Source of the DNA: Akkermansiaceae bacterium
GTDB lineage: Bacteria; Verrucomicrobiota; Verrucomicrobiia; Verrucomicrobiales; Akkermansiaceae
Assembly: GCA_021733795.1 (NCBI GenBank)
Contig: JAIPKB010000010.1
Coordinates: 1-57,345 of the forward strand
DNA: 57,345 nucleotides
Direction of reading: 5' to 3'
Below, piece after piece: positions 17,434-24,883 of this stretch; the stretch's first letter is position 1, and each line of letters begins with the position of its first letter. The notes beneath the pieces are model-generated. The model was not told the DNA's origin. It ran no database searches and saw only the letters and a list, made by a program, of their open reading frames with translations. The translations under genes and the position numbers were made by a program.

Positions 17434-17695
17434 CCGGGAGGATACGCCGCGCCGGGCCGGACATTTCAGATGGCCAGGAAATTGCTGATAGTTTGGTGCG
17501 CCCGAGGTTTCCACCGTGACTTTGGCCGGCCGGGGTGAGGAAAGAGTCAGGGTCCCATCCAGGGTGGTTCCTCCAGACCCCGGGTTGGCCACTACCACGT
17601 TGAGTTGCGAGGGAATCCTTGCGGCATAGAGATTTTGCTGGTCGACCAGAAGACCCCAAAACAGCGGGAAACCAGAGCCCGCAGGCGCAGCCGCC
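17434..17695 (-). other. intergenic stretch with a protein-like fragment
   Basis: Between the solenoid gene and E1 beta, the minus strand reads RIPSQLNVVVANPGSGGTTL and continues in a beta-sandwich style to about 17470 with no start of its own. It may be a gene remnant. GCCAGGAAATTGC, the word of the dispersed module, occurs at about 17473. No complete gene is seen. Confidence 0.3.
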
Positions 17696-18661
17696 TCAGA
17701 ACCGCAGCAGTTGGCGCAGCGAGTCGCAGATGGATTCCGGGGTGGGGCGGTGGGAGGCCCACAGTTTGGGATGGTAGGGGACCGGGGTGTCGCGGGAGTT
17801 GAGCCGCTGGGGCGGGGCGTCGAGCAGATTGAAGCCGTGTTCGGTGACCAGCGAGACCACCTCGGCGGTGACGCCGCCCCACGGGAACGACTCGCCCACC
17901 GCAAGCAGACGGCCGGTGCGGGCCACCGAGGCGAGAATGGTATCGAGGTCCAGCGGTTTGACCGAGCGGAGATCGACCACCTCGATTTCCCAACCGTCGC
18001 GCTGGAGGCGGTCGGCGGCGCGGACCGCTTCGTGAACCATGGCGGAGTAGGCGACGACGGTGGCGTGTTTGCCGGGCCGGGCGATCCGGGCCTGGCCGAT
18101 GGGCAGGTGTTCGTTGTTGATGGTCTTCGCCTTGAGCCAGCGGTAAAGGAACTTGTGCTCGCAGTAAACGACCGGATCGTCCAGCGCGACGCCATCGATC
18201 AGCATGTGATAGGCGTCCGAGACGGTGGCCGGGGTGAGCACGATCAGCCCGGGATACTGGGCGTAGATTCCCTCCATGCTCTGGCTGTGAAACGGGCCGG
18301 AACCGGGGGTGCCGCCGGAGGGCAGGCGGACGGTGATCGGGATCGGCACGCCGGTACGGTAGTAGTGGGTGGCGGCCTGGTTGACGATCTGGTTGAACGC
18401 GATCGACGAGAAATCCGCAAACTGCATTTCCACGATCGGGCGTAAGCCCTCGATCGCCGCCCCCACCGCCAGGCCGATCATTGCGTCCTCGGCAATGGGG
18501 GCGTCGAAAACCCGGCCCGGAAACAGCGCCGCGAGGCCCTTGGTGGCCTTGAACGCGCCGCCGAAGGTGGCGATGTCCTGGCCGTAGAGAAAGACCCGTT
18601 CGTCGTCGCGGAGGAGCTTTTCCTGTGCTTCGCGGATGGCATCGATGTAGGTGACACTCAC
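17696..18661 (-). CDS. 2-oxoacid dehydrogenase E1 component, beta subunit
   Basis: A 321-residue transketolase-like protein of the pyruvate / branched-chain 2-oxoacid dehydrogenase E1-beta family. It starts VSVTYIDAIREAQEKLLRDD, has IAEDAMIGLAVGAAIEG and QFADF..IAFNQIVNQAA that contact ThDP in the heterotetramer, and a C-terminal transketolase domain (VVAYSAMVHEA...DLRSVKPLD). It begins at a GTG that overlaps the E1-alpha stop (GTGA), so the two are translationally coupled. It would decarboxylate a 2-oxoacid and pass the acyl group to a lipoyl E2. Neither E2 nor E3 is in the window, so the substrate (pyruvate, branched-chain or acetoin-type) is not settled. Confidence 0.85.
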   Translation of the reverse strand: MSVTYIDAIREAQEKLLRDDERVFLYGQDIATFGGAFKATKGLAALFPGRVFDAPIAEDAMIGLAVGAAIEGLRPIVEMQFADFSSIAFNQIVNQAATHYYRTGVPIPITVRLPSGGTPGSGPFHSQSMEGIYAQYPGLIVLTPATVSDAYHMLIDGVALDDPVVYCEHKFLYRWLKAKTINNEHLPIGQARIARPGKHATVVAYSAMVHEAVRAADRLQRDGWEIEVVDLRSVKPLDLDTILASVARTGRLLAVGESFPWGGVTAEVVSLVTEHGFNLLDAPPQRLNSRDTPVPYHPKLWASHRPTPESICDSLRQLLRF

Positions 18662-19725
18662 AAGCTGAGGGGAAAACGGGTGGCAATGGCGGACCAATCC
18701 TCGCGGTAGGGATCGGGGGCGGATTCTTGCTGGGCCTGGGCCACGGCACGCTGGACATCCTCGGCCGCCTGATCGCGCCAGACGGCGATTTCGTCGACGG
18801 TGGCGACGCCTTTTTCCACCAGTTGGCGGATGCCGATTTCGAGGCAATCCCGGCCGTAGTGGCTTTGGCGGGCGGTCTGCGGGACGTAAAAGGCGTCATC
18901 GTGCTCGCCGTGGCCGGACAGCCGCAACAAGTGGGCGACGATCATCTGCGGGCCGCCGCCGACGCGTGCCCGGCGCACGGCCTCGCGGACGACCGAGGCG
19001 CAAGCGAGCAGGTCCGTGCCGTCCACCGACCAGCCGCGGACGCCGTAGCCGCTGGCCCGTTCCACCAGATCCCCGGCGGCAAACTGGCGGGAGTTGGGGG
19101 TGGAATAGGCAAACTGGTTGTTGGCCACCACCAGCACCAGCGGGAGTTTCTCGACCGCGGCGAGGTTGAGCGCCTCGTGAAAGGCCCCGGTGGAGGTGGC
19201 TCCGTCGCCGATACAGGTGGCTCCCACCGCGTCTTGCAAACAGCCCTTCATCCGCCTCGCGAACAAGATCCCCGCCACCACCGAAATCTGCGCGCCCAAG
19301 TGGGAAATCATCGCCGGAACTCCCTCCTGCGGCCGGCCGCGGTGGACATTGCCGTCCCGGCCACCCATCGGACCTTCCACCGACCCCAGGTAGGTGCGGG
19401 TGCAATCCAGCATCGTTTCGCCGAAGGCGGTGCGCCCGGCTTGGTCGCGGATCAGCGGGCAAAACACGTCCTTGCCGCGGATCAGGGCGGTGCCCAGGGC
19501 GGCACTGACGGCTTCCTGGCCCTTGCCGAGATAGACGCCGCCGACGATTTTCCCCGCCTTGTAGAGGCTGGCCAGCTTGCTTTCCAGCACGCGGGCCACG
19601 AGCATCGAACGGAATGCCGACCTCAGGAAGTCCCGGTCAACAGCGAGTTCGGCAGCGGCAGGTGGCTGGTCCAAGTTCGGCACGGGCAGAGGGTAGAACC
19701 ATGCGGCGGGAAACTGCAACCGCAT
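18658..19725 (-). CDS. 2-oxoacid dehydrogenase E1 component, alpha subunit
   Basis: A 355-residue ThDP-binding subunit. It carries GKIVGGVYLGKGQEAVSAAL near the front, the ThDP motif GDGATSTGAFHEALNLAAV ending in NNQFAYST, and the phosphorylation-loop region RLSGHGEHDD. The sequence around GGRDGNVHRG resembles branched-chain 2-oxoacid types more than classical PdhA, but the assignment stays open. The ATG at 19725 is used; an upstream start at 19788 and an in-frame GTG at 19683 are alternatives, and none has a convincing ribosome-binding site. It is co-transcribed with E1 beta (4-bp overlap). Confidence 0.85.
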   Translation of the reverse strand: MRLQFPAAWFYPLPVPNLDQPPAAAELAVDRDFLRSAFRSMLVARVLESKLASLYKAGKIVGGVYLGKGQEAVSAALGTALIRGKDVFCPLIRDQAGRTAFGETMLDCTRTYLGSVEGPMGGRDGNVHRGRPQEGVPAMISHLGAQISVVAGILFARRMKGCLQDAVGATCIGDGATSTGAFHEALNLAAVEKLPLVLVVANNQFAYSTPNSRQFAAGDLVERASGYGVRGWSVDGTDLLACASVVREAVRRARVGGGPQMIVAHLLRLSGHGEHDDAFYVPQTARQSHYGRDCLEIGIRQLVEKGVATVDEIAVWRDQAAEDVQRAVAQAQQESAPDPYREDWSAIATRFPLSL

Positions 19726-19879
19726 TCCGCCGCAGGGGCGGATTTTCAGGGTTTCCGGTGGTTTGGCACAGCCCAGCCGCTGAAACACTGGGAAACGGGC
19801 ATGCTTGCTCTTCGTTTCAAATTCAATACTTGGAATTCAGCGCTTCTTTTTCCGCCCTATTGGGCCGGAAAAAGCTTCA

Positions 19880-20054
19880 GAGGCTGTCTTGAAAATATCC
19901 AAGGGCAGGGACCCGACCTCCGGGCGGTCCGCGAGAATGGCAGGCGAATGACCGCCCATGGGGTGACGGTCCGGCTTTTCATGGGATGATTCATTCGTAT
20001 CTCATTCGCCGGACCGTTGCGGAGAACGGTCCCTGCCATTTTTCAGGCAGCCTC
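19880..20054. mobile_element. MITE-like element with terminal inverted repeats, overlapping a gene 3' end
   Basis: Left terminus GAGGCTGTCTTGAAAAT (from 19880) and GGCAGGGACC are mirrored by GGTCCCTGCC and ATTTTTCAGGCAGCCTC (ending 20054). The inner part repeats the theme (GGTCCGCGAGAATGG, GGCGAATGA against TCATTCGTATCTCATTCGCC and GGACCG). It has about 175 bp and no coding capacity. A second, left-decayed copy is at 10195-10317. The right half encodes the last 17 or so residues and the stop codon of the dehydrogenase gene at 20002-20904. Confidence 0.75.
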
Positions 20055-20904
20055 CCAGATAGGGCTGGGCGAGGGCCGAGAAATCCAGCCCTGCGAGGCC
20101 ACCCTCGCAGAGTTCGGTCATGCGCCCGGAGACGGCTTGGATGGCCGGGGTGGCCACGCCGGCGGCAGCGGCCAGGTCCAGCGCGTAGCGGCTGTCCTTG
20201 CGCATGTTATCTAACGAAAAATGGGTTTCAAATTCGGCGGCGGCCATGGTGGGCAGCTTCATTGCCGCCAACGGCGAGGCGCAGGCGTTTTCCGCGACAG
20301 CTCCCGTGAGGCACTCGGCCGAAACCCCGTGGTGGGTGCTGATCGCCAGCGCCTCGGCCAGGGCCTGGACGGTGCATGCGGAAATCAGATTGGTGGCCAG
20401 CTTCACCACCGTGGCCGCCCCCACTCCGCCGCAGGGCAGCAGGTTGCGCGCGGTTACCCGCAGATAGGGTTCCACCTGCTTGAGCCACTCCGCGTCGCCG
20501 CCGGTGTAATAGACCAACTGCCCGGAGGCCGCCGCCAGTTTGCTGCCGGTGAAGGGCACATCCAGAAACCCGCAGCCGCGTTCCGCACAAACCGCCGCCA
20601 GCCATTGGGTGGTCGGTAGATCGACGGTGGCGTGATTGAGCACGATCTGCCCCGGGCCGAGGCCGGCGGCGAGCGCGGCGATCACCTCCCTGACAGCGGG
20701 GGCGTCTTTCAGATAGATGGAAATGAGGCCCGCCCCGGTGGTGGCGGCGGTGGCGGTGGCGGTTTCGCCGGCCAGTCCCTTGGGCGTGCGGTTCCAGCAT
20801 CGCACCTGCCAGCCCGCCTCGCGCAGGCGGGCACTTGCGCGGGAGCCGATGATGCCGAGCCCGAGCACCGCCACCGGGGTGCTTTTGGGGAGGGGCGCAG
20901 TCAT
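20002..20904 (-). CDS. NAD(P)-binding beta-hydroxyacid dehydrogenase family protein
   Basis: A 300-residue member of the 6-phosphogluconate / 3-hydroxyisobutyrate dehydrogenase superfamily. It shows VLGLGIIGSRASARL (GxGxxG at about 14-19), NRT for cofactor phosphate, the DVPFTGSKLAAASGQL substrate loop, and catalytic Lys in GAATVVKLATNLI. The substrate is unknown (glyoxylate/succinic-semialdehyde reductase-like or imine reductase-like). The final residues LGGCLKNGRDRSPQRSGE are encoded by the right arm of the inverted-repeat element at 19880-20054, so the natural C-terminus was replaced. The start overlaps the upstream gene's stop (ATGA), implying an operon with the 20901-21776 gene. Confidence 0.8.
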   Translation of the reverse strand: MTAPLPKSTPVAVLGLGIIGSRASARLREAGWQVRCWNRTPKGLAGETATATAATTGAGLISIYLKDAPAVREVIAALAAGLGPGQIVLNHATVDLPTTQWLAAVCAERGCGFLDVPFTGSKLAAASGQLVYYTGGDAEWLKQVEPYLRVTARNLLPCGGVGAATVVKLATNLISACTVQALAEALAISTHHGVSAECLTGAVAENACASPLAAMKLPTMAAAEFETHFSLDNMRKDSRYALDLAAAAGVATPAIQAVSGRMTELCEGGLAGLDFSALAQPYLGGCLKNGRDRSPQRSGE

Positions 20905-21776
20905 CTGCGCTGGAGTGAGAGTTCCGCCAGTTCCGCGGCCTTGCCGCTGATTTCGGTGATTTGTTGCTTGGTGGGCTCCTCGCCTTTATTGATCACCATT
21001 TCACTGCGCAAACCGGAAAGGATGTCTCGCATTTCGAGGAAGTTCGCCCGCTCGGAGATCGATGGGTGCAGTCCGGCGACTGATTCGGTGTAATAGTCGG
21101 CGATGTCCTCGCGCATCACTTTGGTGGCGCGTTCGGCGGAGAACTGTTTCTCCACGGCGGCCGTGGCGACCTCCAGCGCCCGGATCCACCCCCCTAACGA
21201 AATCAAATGGGCGAGGTCCGCGTCCTTGAGCCGGACCAGTTCAAACTGCACATCGTCCTGCATCGCGCTGAGTTCGGTCTTGAGTTGCTCCACCTCGCCC
21301 TTCTTGGCGTGTTCGCGCATGGGTGCGGCGTGGCGGTTTACCCGGTCGCCGATGCCAAGGGCCTTGCCGTAGTCGGTCATGGTCGCGGCGAGATTCTCCA
21401 CCTTGTCCATTTGTCCGGCCTGGACCACGAGGAACCCGTCGGCGATCAGGAAGCCGAGTTCCACCGCCCAGTTGACCCGGTCCATGGGTTTTTTTTCCGG
21501 CATTTTCCGTTCCACATCCGCCAACGGGATGGGCATGAGGAATTGAAGGGTTTCGAAGAGCTTGGCGATCGATGGTGCGGTGAACTCATTGATTGCCAGT
21601 TCCTCGCGGACGTGGGCTTCATCGATCAAGTCTGCGGGCACTTCGGGTTTGTCCGCCTTTGCAGCGGGTTTCGCTGCGTTTTCAGCGGGTGCTGGCGAGG
21701 ATCCGGGATCCTCCGCGAGGGCGAGGGAACTCCAGGTCAGGCAGCCTCCGGCAATCAAAATCACGATTGGTTTCAC
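20901..21776 (-). CDS. secreted helical protein of unknown function
   Basis: A 291-residue protein with a signal peptide (VKPIVILIAGGCLTWSSLALA), a short Ala/Pro/Lys linker, then an all-helical acidic domain (for example LFETLQFLMPIPLADVERKM, VEQLKTELSAMQDDVQFEL, YTESVAGLHPSI). I do not recognise a family. It is predicted periplasmic. A GTG start at 21776 is used, since the signal peptide begins there; another GTG is six codons upstream. It is translationally coupled to the dehydrogenase gene (4-bp overlap), though a functional link is not obvious. Confidence 0.65.
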   Translation of the reverse strand: MKPIVILIAGGCLTWSSLALAEDPGSSPAPAENAAKPAAKADKPEVPADLIDEAHVREELAINEFTAPSIAKLFETLQFLMPIPLADVERKMPEKKPMDRVNWAVELGFLIADGFLVVQAGQMDKVENLAATMTDYGKALGIGDRVNRHAAPMREHAKKGEVEQLKTELSAMQDDVQFELVRLKDADLAHLISLGGWIRALEVATAAVEKQFSAERATKVMREDIADYYTESVAGLHPSISERANFLEMRDILSGLRSEMVINKGEEPTKQQITEISGKAAELAELSLQRR

Positions 21777-21875
21777 GGCCTGAGGGTGCCACACTCCGGG
21801 GATCTCCGCAACTCCTCATTTTGGCCACGACGAGGAACCAGGCGGGCCCCGCCTCCGGGCGGAACGGGGGGATCG

Positions 21876-21903
21876 GCCCGGAATTCCTAGGATATTCCGG
21901 CCA
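21876..21903. promoter_or_regulatory. palindrome upstream of the 20901-21776 gene
   Basis: GGCCCGGAAT (21876-21885) faces ATTCCGGCC (21895-21903) around a 9-bp loop, about 100 bp upstream of the gene start. It could be an operator or a hairpin. No promoter elements are clear. Confidence 0.35.
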
Positions 21904-22055
21904 CAGCACCGGTGCCCGTAGGTAGCTCGCAGGTTATTAACAATGGGTTAGGGTGCGGAAATTGGGGAAATTTCGGAAAATCAAAGGGAATTTTGCCGTC
22001 CGGGACTAGGTCTTCGGCTTTCACCGTCCCCGCGGCAAACAACCTGTCAATATTT

Positions 22056-22275
22056 TGTGGATAACTTCTTGATCAGTTCATAACACACTAAAAAACAGGT
22101 AGTTACGCTAGATCGGCGAGTGAACGCAGCCCCGCGCCCTTGAACGCCCGTTTGAAGCCGGATCTTTAATTTGTTGTTTGAGCGCCATCCGGGGGTTGGC
22201 GCGTGCGATGGGCGGGTGGCACGGCAAAACCCCGGTAGTTGGCGGGTTTGTGGGATTTTCACCATGTTATTCACA
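22056..22275. promoter_or_regulatory. AT-rich intergenic stretch with two DnaA-box matches
   Basis: The gap 21777-22302 contains a locally AT-rich patch (about 22040-22115). It holds TGTGGATAA at 22056-22064, the exact complement of the DnaA box TTATCCACA. TTATTCACA at 22267-22275 fits the relaxed TTATNCACA consensus on the other strand. No dnaA, dnaN or other origin gene is nearby. I see no protein gene in the gap. Confidence 0.3.
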
Positions 22276-22302
22276 TGCCGCCGATGGTGATCACGGGGGC
22301 GG

Positions 22303-24732
22303 TCACGGGAGTCCGACGCCGACGCGAAAGAACGCCGCCGGTTCGGTGGCTGGATCGGCATGGGTCTTGATGTGGTCATCCCCGGGAACCATCGGGCCGA
22401 CGGCGGTCCATGACCCCGGGGCGGAGGGGTCGGTGGATTTCCACACCTGATAGACCCGGCCGCTGCGGGTGGGATACTCGATCACGAAGCCGCCCGGTCC
22501 AGCCGCTTGCGCGGTGGCGGTGAAGCGGCTCTGTGGATCGGTGGGCACCGTCAGGGCGAGGTACTCGTCCCAGTTGGAAGCGCCGTCGCCATCGGGGTCC
22601 GCGGTTTTGGCGGATTGTGATTCGTCGGCGAGAGCGGCGGCATCGAGATAGCTGGCGAGCCACAGCCAGTATGCCTCCGGTGCTTTTGAGAGTCGGACGT
22701 TGTCGAGCGCCTCGGTTTCGCTGTAATTGATCCACTCCGCCCGGATGGCGAGCATCGTCACATCGCGCATGATCGTGTTGAACTCCTCCGGCGTCACGCC
22801 GAAGGCCACGGGGTTGAGCGCGAATTCGTAATGGTTCCATTGTCCGAGCGTGGGCGGGGCGGTGATCTCGTGCATCATGGTCCCGTGGACGGAAATGACG
22901 GCCAGCATCGTTCCAGGCTCGAGCAGAGCGGTTCCCGAGATAATCTTGAGATCAAAGGCGACCGATTCGTAGCCCCGCCAGTCACCGGCCCATGCCGCGG
23001 GGCTGAACCAATGGGTCAGGCTGTATTCGTCATCGACGGCGATGCAGCCGCCCGGGTTGCCATCGTCGCGGTAGGCGGGCGGCGAGGTCAGTAGCCCCCA
23101 TTCGGTGCTGGAGCTGATCCTGCCGCCCTTGCGCCAGCCCTCCCCATCGCTGTCAAACTCCGAGAGATGTTCGGGAGGGGTGGTGGTGGGAGTGCCGGAT
23201 GCCAACAGGCTCACATCGTCCAGGCCGGTGGTGTCATTGCCGTTGATCAAATCGCCGACGATGGTGAGGTGGGCGACGTTGCCGATGACGGCGTCGAACT
23301 CCGCTTGGGCGACGCCGAAGGTTTCCGGAGTAAGGTCGATGGTGTAGGGCGACCACGTGGGGTAGGGAACGGGCGGGCTGAGGGTCAGGGTCGCGCCGTT
23401 GAAACCGTAGATGGTGATGACCGGCGGATAGCCGGCGGTGGAGTTGCTGTAGAGTTTGAGCATGAACTTCAGGCTTTGGAAGCCGCGCCAGTCGCCGGAC
23501 CACGCATCCGGCGAGCAGAACCGGGCGGTTCCGGTGCCCTCGTCATGGGAGGTGATCGCGGCACCGGTGAAGCCACCGGTTGCGTCCCAGCCGAGGGTGG
23601 CTCCATCGAACACCGTCCAACCCTCGGCATCGCCGCCAAACCGCGAGGTCAGACTGGTTTCGAAAACCCGCGGCACCACCGGACCGGTGGCCAGAATCAC
23701 ATTGTCCAACCACAACAGGTCGTTGCCGGTGTCAAACTCGCCCTTGATCTGGACCTTGTTGACGTAGCTCATGACGCTCTGGAAAGTGGCCTCGTCCACG
23801 CCGAAGGTGGCGGCGGTGAGCGGCACCACGATGTGCTCCCAGGCGGCCTCGGTTAGAACGGTGCCCCAGGTGAGCACGGTTCCATTTGCTCCGAAAATCT
23901 GTACCAGCTCGGCTCCGCCCACACCGGAGCCGTTGGATTGCCATTTCATATCGAAGCTCAGTTCCGCGAAGTTGCTCCAGTTGCCGGCCCACGAATCCGG
24001 GGACGCCACCCGGAAGGTCCGCCCGTCCTGCCAGTCGTCGCCATACAGACAGTAAAGCGGAACACCCGCGATGTTCGGCGTGAGCGTCACGTCATCGACC
24101 GGTTTCCAGCCATTCACGTTCACGCCCTCCTTCACCGCCCCGGTGAAAGTCTCGACGAGGTTCTGGCTGTGGACGGTGACCGGGGTGGCGGTCAGTCGCA
24201 CGTTGTCGAGGCCCACCGTTTCGCTGGCGGTGCTGAACTCCGCCAGGATCCGCACCTCGGCCACATCGGCCATGATGCCATCGAAGGTGGCCTGATCCAC
24301 CCCGAACGACTGGGGGTCGAGGCTCACCTCATAGTGGGTCCAGGTCCACAGTGGTGTCGGGCCGTGCCAGGTCATGGTCGCGCTGTCCGCCCCGGCGATC
24401 ACCACCATGGCGGCGCGATCGGTGTCGGCGTAGTGGCGGCTGGTGATGGCAAGGTCGAACTTGAGTGCCCGGTAGGCCGACCAGTCGCCGGCCCAGGCGG
24501 ATGGCGACAGGAGGTGCCACTCACCACCCGGACCAGTGGCTTTCAGGTAGGCTCCGGTGGCCCCGCCGGTGGCCTGCCAGGCGAGGGTGGTGCCGGCGTC
24601 GCTGGCCCGCCAGTTCTCGGTGTCAACGTCGAATCCGCTGGTTTGATCGGTTGCGGCGGTCGCGTCCAGATTGGCAAGGCGCAGCAGGCCGGCCGCAAAC
24701 AACAGACCACGGATGAAGAATTGCGCTTCCAT
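22303..24732 (-). CDS. secreted protein with four laminin-B-like beta-sandwich repeats
   Basis: An 809-residue extracellular protein. A signal peptide (FFIRGLLFAAGLLRLANLDA) is followed by four tandem domains of about 165 residues (roughly 30-185, 186-355, 356-518 and 519-690). Each has an SP.AWAGDW motif, an F.LDL strand, FGV...F..IM.DV and a closing LDNVRL-type strand, as in laminin-B/CBM-like folds. Then comes a calcium-binding type DPDGDGASNWDEYL segment, and a C-terminal domain ending FFRVGVGLP that is shared in style with the protein at 54987-55880. No catalytic domain is visible. Carbohydrate or matrix binding at the cell surface is inferred. Confidence 0.7.
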   Translation of the reverse strand: MEAQFFIRGLLFAAGLLRLANLDATAATDQTSGFDVDTENWRASDAGTTLAWQATGGATGAYLKATGPGGEWHLLSPSAWAGDWSAYRALKFDLAITSRHYADTDRAAMVVIAGADSATMTWHGPTPLWTWTHYEVSLDPQSFGVDQATFDGIMADVAEVRILAEFSTASETVGLDNVRLTATPVTVHSQNLVETFTGAVKEGVNVNGWKPVDDVTLTPNIAGVPLYCLYGDDWQDGRTFRVASPDSWAGNWSNFAELSFDMKWQSNGSGVGGAELVQIFGANGTVLTWGTVLTEAAWEHIVVPLTAATFGVDEATFQSVMSYVNKVQIKGEFDTGNDLLWLDNVILATGPVVPRVFETSLTSRFGGDAEGWTVFDGATLGWDATGGFTGAAITSHDEGTGTARFCSPDAWSGDWRGFQSLKFMLKLYSNSTAGYPPVITIYGFNGATLTLSPPVPYPTWSPYTIDLTPETFGVAQAEFDAVIGNVAHLTIVGDLINGNDTTGLDDVSLLASGTPTTTPPEHLSEFDSDGEGWRKGGRISSSTEWGLLTSPPAYRDDGNPGGCIAVDDEYSLTHWFSPAAWAGDWRGYESVAFDLKIISGTALLEPGTMLAVISVHGTMMHEITAPPTLGQWNHYEFALNPVAFGVTPEEFNTIMRDVTMLAIRAEWINYSETEALDNVRLSKAPEAYWLWLASYLDAAALADESQSAKTADPDGDGASNWDEYLALTVPTDPQSRFTATAQAAGPGGFVIEYPTRSGRVYQVWKSTDPSAPGSWTAVGPMVPGDDHIKTHADPATEPAAFFRVGVGLP

Positions 24733-24883
24733 AATCGTTTGGGGGTTGGGGAGGATGCGGAGGATGTGAGCCACAACCTGGGGAATCGCCGACCAGACTA
24801 ATGTCTCGCCCCGACAGGCCAACCAAAATCGGCTGGAAATCCGTATTTTCTGCTTTCCCGCGCCGAGTGGGGGGGGGCTCACT

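Noticed and set aside
17696..19725. Complete pyruvate dehydrogenase operon
   Set aside because: Only E1 alpha and beta are present; the next genes on either side are unrelated, so a specific substrate name was not given.
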